From Massariosphaeria phaeospora (taxonomy: Eukaryota > Ascomycota > Dothideomycetes > Pleosporales), in NCBI GenBank assembly GCA_011032825.1, contig JAADJZ010000009.1:558001-622000 (forward strand): DNA of 64,000 nucleotides, written 5' to 3'. The notes below the pieces were generated by a model. That model worked only from the letters and a program-made list of their open reading frames with translations, searched no databases and was not told where the DNA came from. Position numbers and translations under genes: made by a program. Shown here in pieces: positions 35,418 to 45,135 of the stretch. Each line of letters begins with the position of its first letter. Within the stretch, counting starts at the first letter, position 1.

Positions 35418-36291
35418 ATGGCGGCGACAAGCAACAGCGAACACGGCGTCTCTGTCTAGTAAGTCGTTTGTACGAAGCTAATTTGCGGGCGGTGATCTAA
35501 CAATTCCCAGCTCCATGAGCCAGAAGCTCGTTTACTTCGATATCGACGATGAGAGATTCGTTGTTCATGCGGACCTTCTGGATCATCACTCCGAAACCTG
35601 GAAGACAGCCTTCGATGAAGAAACAGCTGGAACGGGCGTCCACATTCCATGCACTAGTAATCCTATCTCTCCTGTCTTCCGCGGTTTCGTGCATTGGCTT
35701 TACCGGCAAGAGCTCCCGACAGAGGAAATCATCAAGCGATCCAAATTTCCTCCCGCGTTGTCGGAAGGCAAAGAAAATCAGCCGCTGACTTGCAGTATGG
35801 CGATTGAACTCTACTTCTTTGGTCACGATCTTGGGATGCAGAAACTATGCAACGATGCCGTAACTTTCTTATTTCTGCAGTACACGAACTAGCGTATCCC
35901 TTCGAGCTTCGGCTATGTGCGTCAAATCTTCTGGAAGCTGAAAGACTACCGCCATTATGAAGAGGAATCATATACCCTTCTTCACGACCTCTGTGCCGAC
36001 CTCCATTACAAATACTGTCCTGACCTCGGGTCGACCATTGGGGACGATCCGAACTCAACATCATGTACAGCCAAGTGCCCGCCGCTGTTTCTATTTCGAG
36101 TCTTTCGACGTCACTGCTCGTTGAATGCCCAGCGTATGAGGACAGATCCGAATGATCGTTACGGGTCAAATGGCTCTGCAGAACTCCGCTTGCACCTCAA
36201 GGATTATCATGGGACCCATTCTACCGGGAAGCACAAATACAACTGCATGTGCGAGGATCCCAAGCAAGCAAAACTTTGCCTCGCACGTTGA
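35418..36291 (+). pseudogene. BTB/POZ-like protein, copy 2, interrupted by an in-frame TAG
   Basis: Exons 35418-35458 and 35511-36291 (52-bp intron) give 274 codons with one interruption, TAG at 35890-35892 (codon 141). The short first exon and intron position match copy 1. The N-terminal half is a good BTB-like core: RFVVHADLLDHHSETWKTAF, VFRGFVHWLYRQELPTEEII and CSMAIELYFFGHDLGMQKLC. After the stop the frame continues with family-like sequence (SSFGYVRQIF, LLHDLCADLHYKYC, FRVFRRHCSLNAQR). Copy 1 has Gln at the position aligned with the stop, so a CAG to TAG change is the simplest explanation. A 140-residue truncated product containing the BTB core could still be made. Confidence 0.65.
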
Positions 36292-37007
36292 GACGTACAT
36301 CTATCGATCGAGAGCTGGAGGAACAAAAACGGATCCGGCAATTGTTCTGCAATGGAATACGCAAAAAGAGAAAGGAGGAAAATCATATTTGGGGTATCTC
36401 TATACAAAAGTCTTGCTTGAAAGGGCGTACGGTATGCTTCACGTCAAATCATTTCTTCAGTGGACGGGCACTCAAACACGCACAGGTTCCCACCCACTGG
36501 GTGACTGAAGGGTCAGAATTTTTCTTGGTAGATAAGGAAGCTCCATCAGATCTACTTCACTCATTCTATCTTAGTACATACTGTCAAATTGAGAAAAGTC
36601 TGTGTTCACATATTCACTACTGATGAAGTTACCGGTCGCAGAAATAGTGGTACTGTAAGTAATAGTAAGGCCTTGGGCCTGTTCGGTTGTGAGTACCACA
36701 TAGCGTACCGACTTGATATCTACCTCAAACCTATTGTACTAACTCTCGCTGCCTATAATTCATCTTTCCCAACCTCTTACTTACTGTATACCAATAGGTG
36801 CCCGAATAGCCCGCTCTCTTACCCGGCAACCGGGCGGCTCCCGCTCTAGTATATATCCTTCGAAGCCTAGCCTCATACTATTACTCCTCTACACCGCATC
36901 TTGCGCCTAGACCACGAACAGTCAGCAACTCACGCCTTATAGCCATCATCTTCCTATTCTTCCACCAACCGACAAACAAAAATTCTCAATCCCAATCACC
37001 ATTAATT
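36292..37007. other. Spacer between BTB-like copies 2 and 3
   Basis: 716 bp. Short frames on both strands show no recognisable sequence. It should contain the promoter of the intact third copy. Confidence 0.5.
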
Positions 37008-37622
37008 ATGCCTCCCAGAGCCAGCAAAGGATCCCGCCTCACATACATCACCGTCGAGTCCACCCGCTTCATCGTCCATGCCAACGCCCTCACCCACTAC
37101 TGCCTCACGTGGCGCTCCCTCGACTCCCCCATGCGCGCCACCACAGCCTGCATCTTCCGCGGCTTCTACTACTGGGTGTACACCGGGCTTCTCCCACCGG
37201 AGCAAATAACCCGCTCATACCCGCACCCACCGTCCTGGACGCACGGCACCGAAGACTTCCCCGTCGGCTGCAGCATGGCCATCGCGCTGTACCACTTCGG
37301 CTGGCGGCTCGGCGTGCTGGATCTCATCAACGACGCCATGCACTTCCTGTTCAAAGAATACACGACCATGGACCGGGCACCCAGCACGGAGCGCGTGCTG
37401 CACATGTTCGAGAATCCAGAGGGGTGGGAGCTGTATTCGTTCTGCGCGGATGTGCATTGGCGGCTGGGGCGGCTGTTGAAGTTCTCATGGGTGGATGTCG
37501 ATATGGATCGGTATCCGGAGCGGTGTCTGCGCATGGTGTTGGCGCGGTGTAATTGGAGTAGGGGGCAGGTGGATGTGGATCTGGGGTTGAGGCTGGAGGA
37601 TTACTTGCTCCTGCCGTCGTGA
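37008..37622 (+). CDS. BTB/POZ-like protein, copy 3 (intact)
   Basis: A 204-residue single-exon member of the local tandem family. It starts MPPRASKGSRLTYITVES and keeps the shared blocks: RFIVHANALTHYCLTWRSL, IFRGFYYWVYTGLLPPEQI, GCSMAIALYHFGWRLGVLDL, LYSFCADVHWRLGRLLK and GLRLEDYLLLP. Unlike copies 1 and 2 it has no 5' intron and no stop inside the frame, and its codons are much richer in G and C at third positions. The N-terminal half resembles a BTB fold (hydrophobic strand, HA.ALTHY, FRGF..W.YTG), the part used for dimerisation or adaptor binding. No second domain is visible. Families of such short BTB-like proteins are expanded in some dothideomycetes; role unknown. Confidence 0.78.
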   Translation: MPPRASKGSRLTYITVESTRFIVHANALTHYCLTWRSLDSPMRATTACIFRGFYYWVYTGLLPPEQITRSYPHPPSWTHGTEDFPVGCSMAIALYHFGWRLGVLDLINDAMHFLFKEYTTMDRAPSTERVLHMFENPEGWELYSFCADVHWRLGRLLKFSWVDVDMDRYPERCLRMVLARCNWSRGQVDVDLGLRLEDYLLLPS

Positions 37623-38081
37623 GTCAGATTGGATAGAGGCGAATTGGATACAGGCAGGACTGCTTGCGCGGAGTGAGCGATGGCGTTATCAATTGTAGCT
37701 TCCAAGGGGAAAGATTGGCTGCAATTAGATACTTGGTGGTAGACAGAGCACGGCAGGGCAGGTCCCATGCTGGTGAACAGCTGACCACCAAAAGGAAGTT
37801 AATGTTTTGGTGCCAGGTACGCGCCACGGAATGTACATTTGCATACCATTTTTGGAGCCATGAGTTTCTTTTTCCTATATCTACACTTAGTTAGCATCTC
37901 CAATCAAAGCAATGAAAGCCCATGTCGTGTAACCTCACTTTCCGACGCGCAGTATACGGCCATGCGAGGAACGATTGAAACCCACTTATTCCAGGCAGCA
38001 GTATTCCGACTCTTTGACTTATAAGGCCTCAAGAACGAACGGTTGAAATCTCATGTGTCTTCGAAGTCGAACGTGCGCACC
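37623..38081. other. Intergenic region after the BTB-like cluster
   Basis: 459 bp, AT-richer than the flanking genes, with no recognisable gene. Confidence 0.5.
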
Positions 38082-39139
38082 ATGGCAGCAACCCGTATCC
38101 TTCCCTCAGTCCTTCGAGGTACATATACGCCTAACCTGCACCCGTCTCTACTCCGAACCAGTTACATCCGTCCCTCTATACACACGTTCAATCGTCATGG
38201 CCCTAAATCACGATCCAACCGTCCGAACATCGCCCAACAACACGCGTCCTTCAGCAGCGGAGGATGGAGTTCGTCTGGCCAGAATGGACAGCAGTCCAAC
38301 GGGTACGTACCCCACTGCCAAAGACCACTTGACCCGCCCTTTTGACATGAATTATCTTCAGGTCCCAGTATATGATCCAAGGACCCCTAAGCGCCGGCCC
38401 AGGCACCCCAGACACCGCCTTCTTCTACCACACGGACGACGAGCGCAGAAAACGCGACATGCGCCGCGAATTACCCTTCCACCTAACCTCCAAACAACTC
38501 ATCGAAATAGCCGATCGAATCGAAGACAATATCAAATCCGGCTTCTCCGACCCACCAGCCCAGGCCCGCGAGATAGTCGAACTTTTTGAGAGGCTAAGTC
38601 AGATTCTGCGCGAGATTGCTATAGCGCGTGACCGGAACCAAGGCCTGTCCCTACACAAGTACAAAGAAATAGCTCTTGTTATAATGTCCGTGTCTATGGC
38701 ATGCCATGAGCATACTGTCGGTAATTGGATTTTGTCTGAGAAAGACGCAGGGCAACTGTGGCAGATGCAGCAAAATGCGGTCCGCGTTGTTTCGCTTTCT
38801 GAAACAAACCAAGCTCTTTCTACGTTGCTTGCAATTTGCAGCTCGTATCAAGACACTGAACGTCAAGCCAACAAGTCACAAATGACACCGCAAACGCTTC
38901 ACCAAGAAGCCTGGCTAATCAGCCTGGCAGTGAAGGACCAAGAGTATCTTCCCAAAGACTGGTTCTCAAAAGAAGAGGATGTCTTTCTTTTGAGTCTTTC
39001 TAGCAGAATGAGGCATATAGCGGAAACGAAAGACGCGGGAGTGGTGAACAGGCGATATAATAGACGAGATCCGGTGGCACCAGGTTTGGGTAACAATACA
39101 TTCAGACTGCGGTCAGTACAGGGCCTTCTGGCGGTGTGA
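38082..39139 (+). CDS. Uncharacterised protein with probable mitochondrial targeting sequence
   Basis: A 332-residue protein from exons 38082-38302 and 38362-39139 (59-bp intron, 999 bp in total). The first 60 residues (MAATRILPSVLRGTYTPNLH and on) are rich in Arg, Ser and Thr with almost no acidic residues, as in mitochondrial presequences. A Ser/Gly/Gln-rich linker (FSSGGWSSSGQNGQQSNG) follows. The body is mostly helical: FHLTSKQLIEIADRIEDNIK, AREIVELFERLSQILREIAI, IVMSVSMACHEHTVGNWIL-like stretches, then a charged end with NRRYNRRDP. I recognise no catalytic motif or named family. Two other frames over exon 1 are also open, but only this one gives a presequence and a clean join. It is convergent with the complex I subunit gene. 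Confidence 0.68.
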
Positions 39140-39353
39140 ATACAAATACCGAAGCGTGAACGCGAGTCTGGGGCGTGGTCGAGTTTTTACGCTTTACCAC
39201 ATTTATGGCAGCGCCATTTGGCGCGATTGGTATATAGTAACAAAGGTATCTTCGATGCAAAAGGAGTTGATTTATACATACGTGAGCCGTCCAGCACTGA
39301 CGACCCTGACCTCGCGTTGAATAGACCGCCAGACCATTGAACGAAAAGTGAAT

Positions 39354-40185
39354 TTACTTCCTGTACCACATCCTTGTGATTTTAGTATGCCGCATCTTCT
39401 TCTGAAGCTGGAAAATGCCGTACATCAGCCCTTCTGCCGTGGGAGGGCATCCTGGGACATAAATGTCGACCGGTACGATCCTGTCGCATCCTCTTGTAAC
39501 CGAGTAGCTGTAGTGGTAGTATCCGCCGCCATTGGCGCAGCTTCCCATGGAGATAACCCACCGCGGCTCGGGCATTTGATCGTAAACTTGTCGTAGGGCG
39601 GGTGCCATCTTGTTTGTGAGGGTTCCGGCCACAATCATGACGTCGGACTGCCGAGGTGACGCACGGAAGATTATACCCAGTCGATCCTGATCGTACCGCG
39701 GTGTGGACAGATGCATCATTTCGATGGCGCAGCATGCGAGACCGAACGTCATTGGCCAGAGTGAACTTTGGCGGGCCCAGTTGGCGATTTGGTCGAGGGT
39801 CGTGCTGTGGACGCGCATTAGCCCAAGCTCGGTTTCCTTCGTCCCCCTCCGTCTACTGGCTCCAGTGTGGCTGCAATCCGCGGGATTGTTACGTACAGAG
39901 CATATTGCACAGCGCCCTGCTTTCCTTCCTGACTCGGCAAAGGCACTTCTCGCCGCGCTTTTTTCATCGGGGGTGGCGTTCCGGGGTTGCCAACAACGAG
40001 GCCGGGGGTCGCCGGTTTGGGGGTGGTGGAAGAGAGGAAGGCGACGCTTGTTGCACGAAACGGTAGCAGGGCCGTCGAGGGTTTGGCTGTTCGCAATGTT
40101 AGCGTCGGGGCAACGATTGGCACACGGAGGGCGACAACAAACCTCGCAGAGCCATTGAGGCCACCGACCTTGTTGTCGACAACAT
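39354..40185 (-). CDS. NADH:ubiquinone oxidoreductase PSST subunit (NuoB/NDUFS7, about 20 kDa)
   Basis: A 227-residue mitochondrial complex I subunit that holds iron-sulfur cluster N2 next to the quinone site. Exons on the minus strand are 40185-40143, 40086-39897 and 39804-39354; total 684 bp, introns 56 and 92 bp. The first exon gives a presequence, [14 protein letters not shown]. The mature part has [20 protein letters not shown], then the tandem-cysteine ligand motif [48 protein letters not shown] and [11 protein letters not shown], supplying the four N2 cysteines. The two single-frame readings that skip the introns have no good ATG. It is divergent from the TRAPP subunit gene over 358 bp that contain two CCAAT boxes. 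Confidence 0.95.
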
Positions 40186-40543
40186 GTTTGGCGACCAAGC
40201 AAATCAAACCCTCAAGTGAAGGAGTGGAGGGAAGAGAAAGCGAGGTGAGGTGGCGTTAGAGGGGGTAAGAGCGAGGCGCGGGAATATGATGTCGATGTCG
40301 ATGTCGCGAAAGAGGCTTGGCACTCCTCGATTAGCTAACCCAATCGCACGGCTTGTGATTGGTCAAGCGGCACTTGCATCGATCCGCCGACCTCGACCGC
40401 GATCGCGACCACGACTGGACCGCATCGACACATGTGGCCAAGAGCGTCATCTGCCGAATTCCCTGAAACAGTCTACATTGCGATTCAAAACATCATCGAC
40501 AGTAGTAGCCCTAGCCGAAGCCGATTGAGTTTAACCTACAAAG
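40186..40543. promoter_or_regulatory. Divergent promoter between the complex I PSST and TRAPP genes, with inverted CCAAT boxes
   Basis: 358 bp between outward-facing start codons. CCAAT lies at 40340-40344 and its inverse ATTGG at 40358-40362, 13 bp apart. CCAAT is the site of the HAP2/3/5 complex, which in fungi controls respiratory genes, so an input to the PSST gene is a reasonable inference. Confidence 0.5.
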
Positions 40544-41181
40544 ATGACCGGCAGAGTGCCATCTGTAGCATGCATAGGTATCATCGGAAAGCACGTGAGT
40601 ATATACATTTTCAGAGCATCTTTAGGTTAGTGCAATCGGACTTACTCTTCTCCAGAATAACCCGCTTCACATCTCGCTATTTCCGCCAGAAGAACGTGCG
40701 CCGCTGGAGTTTCAATTTCTTCTTTCGTCATGTCTTGACATCTTCGAAGCTCGTCTCCCTCATAAAACTGTGGATCAAGATTTTGGCCTTCTCCAGGCTG
40801 TCGACGAGCGGCTGGCTATGTATGGCTGGTTGACCAACACGGGCGTCAAGTTTGTTGTTGTGGTCGATATGGAAGGAAGAGCAGCAACCGCTCTGGACAG
40901 CAAAGCCTCAACTGCCGTGGGATTACGAGATGCAGATCTGAAACCAGTATGGCTCCCATGTCACAAATTCTACCGCAACTGACGATTGTTAGGCTTTCAG
41001 GGCGTTGCAGACTGCATATATCATGCTACTTCGAAACCCGTTCTACAGCCCCGACGAGCATTCGCCCTTGACAGCGAATGCTGAACAGAGAGTCGGATCT
41101 ACGCAGATTACGAGTCGAAAGTTCATTCAAGAGGTCAAGAGGATTGGAGATATGTGGGCACCTGGAGTATTGAATCTCTGA
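40544..41181 (+). CDS. TRAPP complex subunit, sedlin family (TRAPPC2L/Tca17-like)
   Basis: A 176-residue longin-fold protein. Exons are 40544-40594, 40656-40946 and 40993-41181 (total 531 bp; introns 61 and 46 bp). The TRAPPC2/TRAPPC2L family acts in TRAPP, the exchange factor complex for Ypt1/Rab GTPases at the Golgi. Typical features are the N-terminal strand VPSVACIGIIGKHNNPLHIS, a helix LEFQFLLSSCLDIFEARLPH, then FGLLQAVDERLAMYGWLTNT and GVKFVVVVDM. The C-terminal part is ALQTAYIMLLRNPFYSPDE and FIQEVKRIGDMW. The NPFY and GWLTNTG pattern favours the TRAPPC2L/Tca17 branch over TRAPPC2/Trs20, with moderate certainty. Confidence 0.88.
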
Positions 41182-41454
41182 GCGAAACTGTCCTTCAAGA
41201 GCTATGATACCAAGCAGCATTTTCAGGCGTTGGTCCTTACAACACTCTTCTTATCTTTGAGAATCAAACACAACATCACTGCGCCCCCAGCTCTTTATGA
41301 CTCCTCTTGCTCAGTCCTGGTCCCTATAACATAACTTTTGTGGTGGTGCGCTAAATCCCGATGTAGCCTAGTACTGATCTGAAGATGACCTCGGTCTCGG
41401 TTCTTTGAACCTTAGATTCATTCCATCTCTACAAACTACCGCAGGAAGTTCTCA

Positions 41455-43701
41455 ATGCCTCCTAATGGCTCTGGTCTTACAATAACCAACCCTCTCGTCC
41501 TCTACCGCAGTCTGGTCGCCACGAACCGCATCAAGCCGGACCCTGCCCAGCATCGTTTAGGTGACGTCGACCATTCCAGCATGCCAAGACTAGATCACTG
41601 ACCTCAATTTCCAGCACTCCATCTACAAAACTTGTATGAACGCTTGATAGACTATGAGCCCAGTGTAGAATACTCGCAACGACTTCAACAGCTAGGCCGT
41701 GCTGTCGGGACTACGCAAGATGTGCCATCACCCAGTTCCAGCACGACTGATGGGACCCTTGGGATAAGAGGCATATGGACCTCCCTTTTGGCCCAGAAAG
41801 AGAAACGGGATTCGCTAGCTCTGACCCGAGTTCTGACAAGTCATGAAGCAGCCATGAACCTCCAGAGTCCAAAGGGACTGATGCTACACGGCGAAGTTGG
41901 CACAGGGAAATCCATGCTGATAGATACATTCGCATCGTGTCTACCCAGCCACAAGAAAAGACGATGGCACTTCAACACATTCATGCTGGATACATTCTCC
42001 CGATTAGAACAACTACGCAAATCACCACCGAGCATAGGGCCCGGCGCCATGCGCGACGAGTACTCATTACTCTGGCTCGCACGCGACCTCGTCGAAACAT
42101 CTCCCATTCTCTTCCTTGACGAATTCCAGCTGCCTGACCGGGCGGCTTCGAAAATCCTATCGAATCTCATGACAAGTTTCTTCCAGCTTGGCGGCGTGCT
42201 AATAGCGACGAGCAACCGTATGCCGGAAGAACTTGCCAAAGCCGCAGGTATGGAGTTTAAAAGACCGGTCTCAAGGTTGAGTAGGTTAGGATGGAGGTTG
42301 GGAATAGCGGGTGTTGTAGGAAGAGATAATAGGCCGGGACAGAAGGGCGAGTTTGCGCAGTTTCTAGAGGTGCTGCGGGCGAGGTGTGATATTTGGGAGA
42401 TAGAGGGCAAGAGAGACTACCGGCGGTTAGCTGGGGAGGAAGATGGAGCTGAGGAGCAATATGCTGCAAAGATCCCTACTCTTGCATCGATGCCGGCAAG
42501 TGCGATATCAGGCAGCCCAAACATGAGTCCGGCACCCCCAGACTCAGCAACGGCTTCCTCCATCTCCCTCCCTAAACACTATCTAGTCCAACCAACTCCG
42601 GCCACCCTCAACGAAACCCTAACCAATCTCCTCACACCCGCACCCCTTCTACCGACCTCCCCTCCGGTCCCCATCCCCTGGACATCCACCACCCTAACCG
42701 TCTACTCCCGTCCCCTCCCTATCCCCCGCACCCACTCTTCGACCGCGTACTTGACCTTCGCCGAACTATGCGGCGCCCCCCTCGGCCCCGCGGACTACAT
42801 AACCCTCGCCTCGACCTACCCCACGCTGATCCTAACCGACATCCCCATCCTCACGCACCTGCAAAAGAACGAAGCGCGGCGCCTGATCACGCTGCTCGAC
42901 GCCCTGTACGAAGCGCGCTGTCGCCTGCTCATCACCGCCGCCGCGGGCCCAGACGAGCTGTTCTTCCCAGAGACCCCTACATCCACATCCACGCCTACGT
43001 CGAAGGCAGAGCCCAGCAGTCACAGCGCAAGCCCCGACGCCGCGGACCCAACTACCAACGACGCCGTCTACCCCGAGACCTTCTCCGAAATCCACCAAGA
43101 CCTCACCTCGCCCTTCCGCCCCAACATCTCATCCTACACGGCGCTCTCGTCCGACGCCCTCGAAGACGACCCGCCCAACCGCGCCCGCCGCGCCGGCTCC
43201 TCGTTCACCGACGAGCGCGCGCTAGATTTCGCGAACATTGGGGGTCTGACGGGCGAGGACGAGCGGTTTGCCGTGGAGCGCGCGAAGAGTCGCATGTGGG
43301 AGATGTGTTCGCGACGGTGGTGGGCGCGGACTGGAGAGGGGGAAGGGGAGGCGGAGGGGGAGGCTGGGTGGTGGAGACCGCTGCCGCTGGAGTTGCGGCA
43401 TTGGGAGCGGACGGCTGGGAACGACACGCTCGCGAAAGGTACCCTAGGCGTTGTGCAGGAACCGGGTGTGGAGAATGCAGAAGACATGCGCGGGGTGGAT
43501 GCCCAGCAAAACATGTTCGAACATGGGGCAAGCCCGTTCCGGACGGCGGGTGAGGCACCGCCGAAGATCAACTGGACGCATGTGTGGGGCACAATGAAGT
43601 GGGGGAAGCGGGCTGGGCCATGGGGAAAGGGTGTTGAGGGGTTAGAGGATAGGAAGAAGGAGAGCAAGAGCTCTGATGTTGCAAATAGAGGGAAAGAGTA
43701 G
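41455..43701 (+). CDS. AFG1-like ATPase (AFG1/LACE1/ZapE family)
   Basis: A 730-residue P-loop ATPase from exons 41455-41560 and 41615-43701 (54-bp intron, 2193 bp). Family members (yeast Afg1, human LACE1) act in mitochondrial protein quality control. Walker A is GEVGTGKS at 128-135 and Walker B is LFLDEFQ at 201-207. Sensor-type residues follow in GGVLIATSNRMPEELAKAG-like sequence, and EFAQFLEVLRARCDIWEIEG and RLITLLDALYEARCRLLITA are further family blocks. It is much longer than yeast Afg1 (about 510 residues) because of a Pro/Ser/Thr-rich insert at about 300-380 and an acidic, Ser-rich segment near 490-560. The N-terminus (MPPNGSGLTITNPLVLYRSL) is not a strong presequence, so mitochondrial location is uncertain. 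Confidence 0.9.
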
Positions 43702-43985
43702 TCTGGATGATTTGAGCGTAGTATAGTATAGATGTAGTTTGGATACTGTTGGCTGTAACCTTTCTAGATAAGCCGATGGGCACTATCACACACTCTTAGA
43801 CGTAATTGAAGTAGGATAACCATTTAATAATCATCACCGGTGACGGGACGTAAAGTGTCATTGAAATGCCATTGCCTTTCGCTATATGTGGGAGAAAGCT
43901 ACTCAGCACCCCGCCCAACGCCATCCGTTTTGGTATGCACTTTAACTCGGCCAATTCGACCATCGCTCCCGAATCCGACATGAAT

Positions 43986-44621
43986 CTATGAGTCCTCGAC
44001 AATGGTGGTGTGTAGACCCTTGGGGTCCTTGACGTTGACGGCCTGGACGTACGAGTAGAGCTTCTCCTTGGCGCCCTCCTCGTCATTACGCTTTCGCGAG
44101 ATGCGGACACGGAGACGGTATGGAACGCCCTTGATGCCTGCTTCCCAGACTTTCTTGTTGAGCTGGGGGTCTAGGCGGACGTCCTTGGTGCCCTGCAAAG
44201 GCATTGTTAGCAACCACTTCGCTGCAGAATGTGCTCAAAATTTCAGCCACACGACTGTCGAGTTTGAAACAAGAATGTTGGCAAAAGAGCCGTATAGAGA
44301 TGACCGCACATACCATAGCTTTCTCAGCAAACCCACGGATCTCCTTGATCGCCGTCGGGGCCCTCTTCTTGAACTGGACGCCATGGACCTGTAACCCGCC
44401 AGACGTTAGCCAGGTTGTTCGTATTCAGTCTTCCGCCCGATACCCGCACACACGTCCTGCCCATGGAGGCAGGACTGTGTGCTGAGCCATTGTTGGACTT
44501 CACAAAACTGAATCTAACATACGCGCTTGTGCAGGTGGATCGTGTATTCGCGAGCGACGACGTCAGCGATGGCACTGCGGGTGGTCTTGCCAGCGGGCTT
44601 CTTTCCGGCGGCCTTGGACAT
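43986..44621 (-). CDS. 60S ribosomal protein L31 (eL31)
   Basis: A 126-residue component of the large ribosomal subunit near the polypeptide exit tunnel. Coding exons on the minus strand are 44621-44523, 44388-44314 and 44192-43986; total 381 bp, introns 134 and 121 bp. The full family sequence is visible: [77 protein letters not shown] and the end [16 protein letters not shown]. Introns longer than the local average, plus a probable leader intron, are usual for ribosomal protein genes. It is upstream of the CHY/RING gene in the same orientation. Confidence 0.97.
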
Positions 44622-45135
44622 TTCTAGAGAGCACAGTGTGGTTAGCAATCCGTGTGAATGGCGACAAAAAGGTGCGATTCTAGCGGGTGGGTCACAACTC
44701 GAGGTCAAGAACGTATTCAGGTATGAACTAGAAAGAGACCATGACTTACTGATGATGATCCGCTGTGGGTTAGTCGTAGACGTCGAAGTTTGTGGGCGCG
44801 GCTTGATGTCGAAGTCGAAGTTCTGCGACCGTTCTGTGTGCGTGCCAATTTTCGGCTACGGTCTTGGCACGTAAAACGCTCGGATCTTTAACGGGCCGCA
44901 GCTCACGTAGGTATGCATGAACGACCTTGGGACTTCCAGGACCAACTGCAGCAATGGATATACCATGAGTAGAATCGGTCACATATGTATTTTATTGATG
45001 TATAGGGATGTCTTCCAAGAATACAACTGATACCAATAACCTCCACTCCGATGACACCTGTACTGCAGATGCAAGAACTCTGAGTTGTTACTGAGGGACA
45101 TCATGGCTCGGCTGTCACGAGGCGAAAAGGTCAAG
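44622..45135. other. Upstream region of eL31 and 3' region of the CHY/RING gene
   Basis: 514 bp between two minus-strand genes. It holds the eL31 leader with its probable intron, the eL31 promoter and the 3' UTR of the CHY/RING gene. No further gene found. Confidence 0.55.
44624..44749 (-). other. Probable 5' UTR intron of the eL31 gene
   Basis: On the minus strand a GTAAGT donor (44749-44744) is followed by a GCTAAC branch site and a CTCTCTAG acceptor ending at 44624, leaving only two bases before the ATG at 44621. All three signals are consensus. Start-proximal leader introns are common in fungal ribosomal protein genes. Confidence 0.65.

Noticed and set aside
39354..40202. A single uninterrupted 282-codon reading of the PSST gene
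   Set aside because: It lacks a real ATG, and its first 130 residues are a Cys/Arg/Pro-rich translation of the wrong frame; the three-exon model gives the proper presequence and length.
42768..43553. A 261-codon plus-strand frame rich in Arg, Pro and His
   Set aside because: It overlaps the AFG1-like coding exon in another frame; composition is that of an out-of-frame GC-rich reading.
44193..44522. Possible snoRNA inside the eL31 introns
   Set aside because: No paired C (RTGATGA) and D (CTGA) boxes or H/ACA layout could be found on the transcribed strand.
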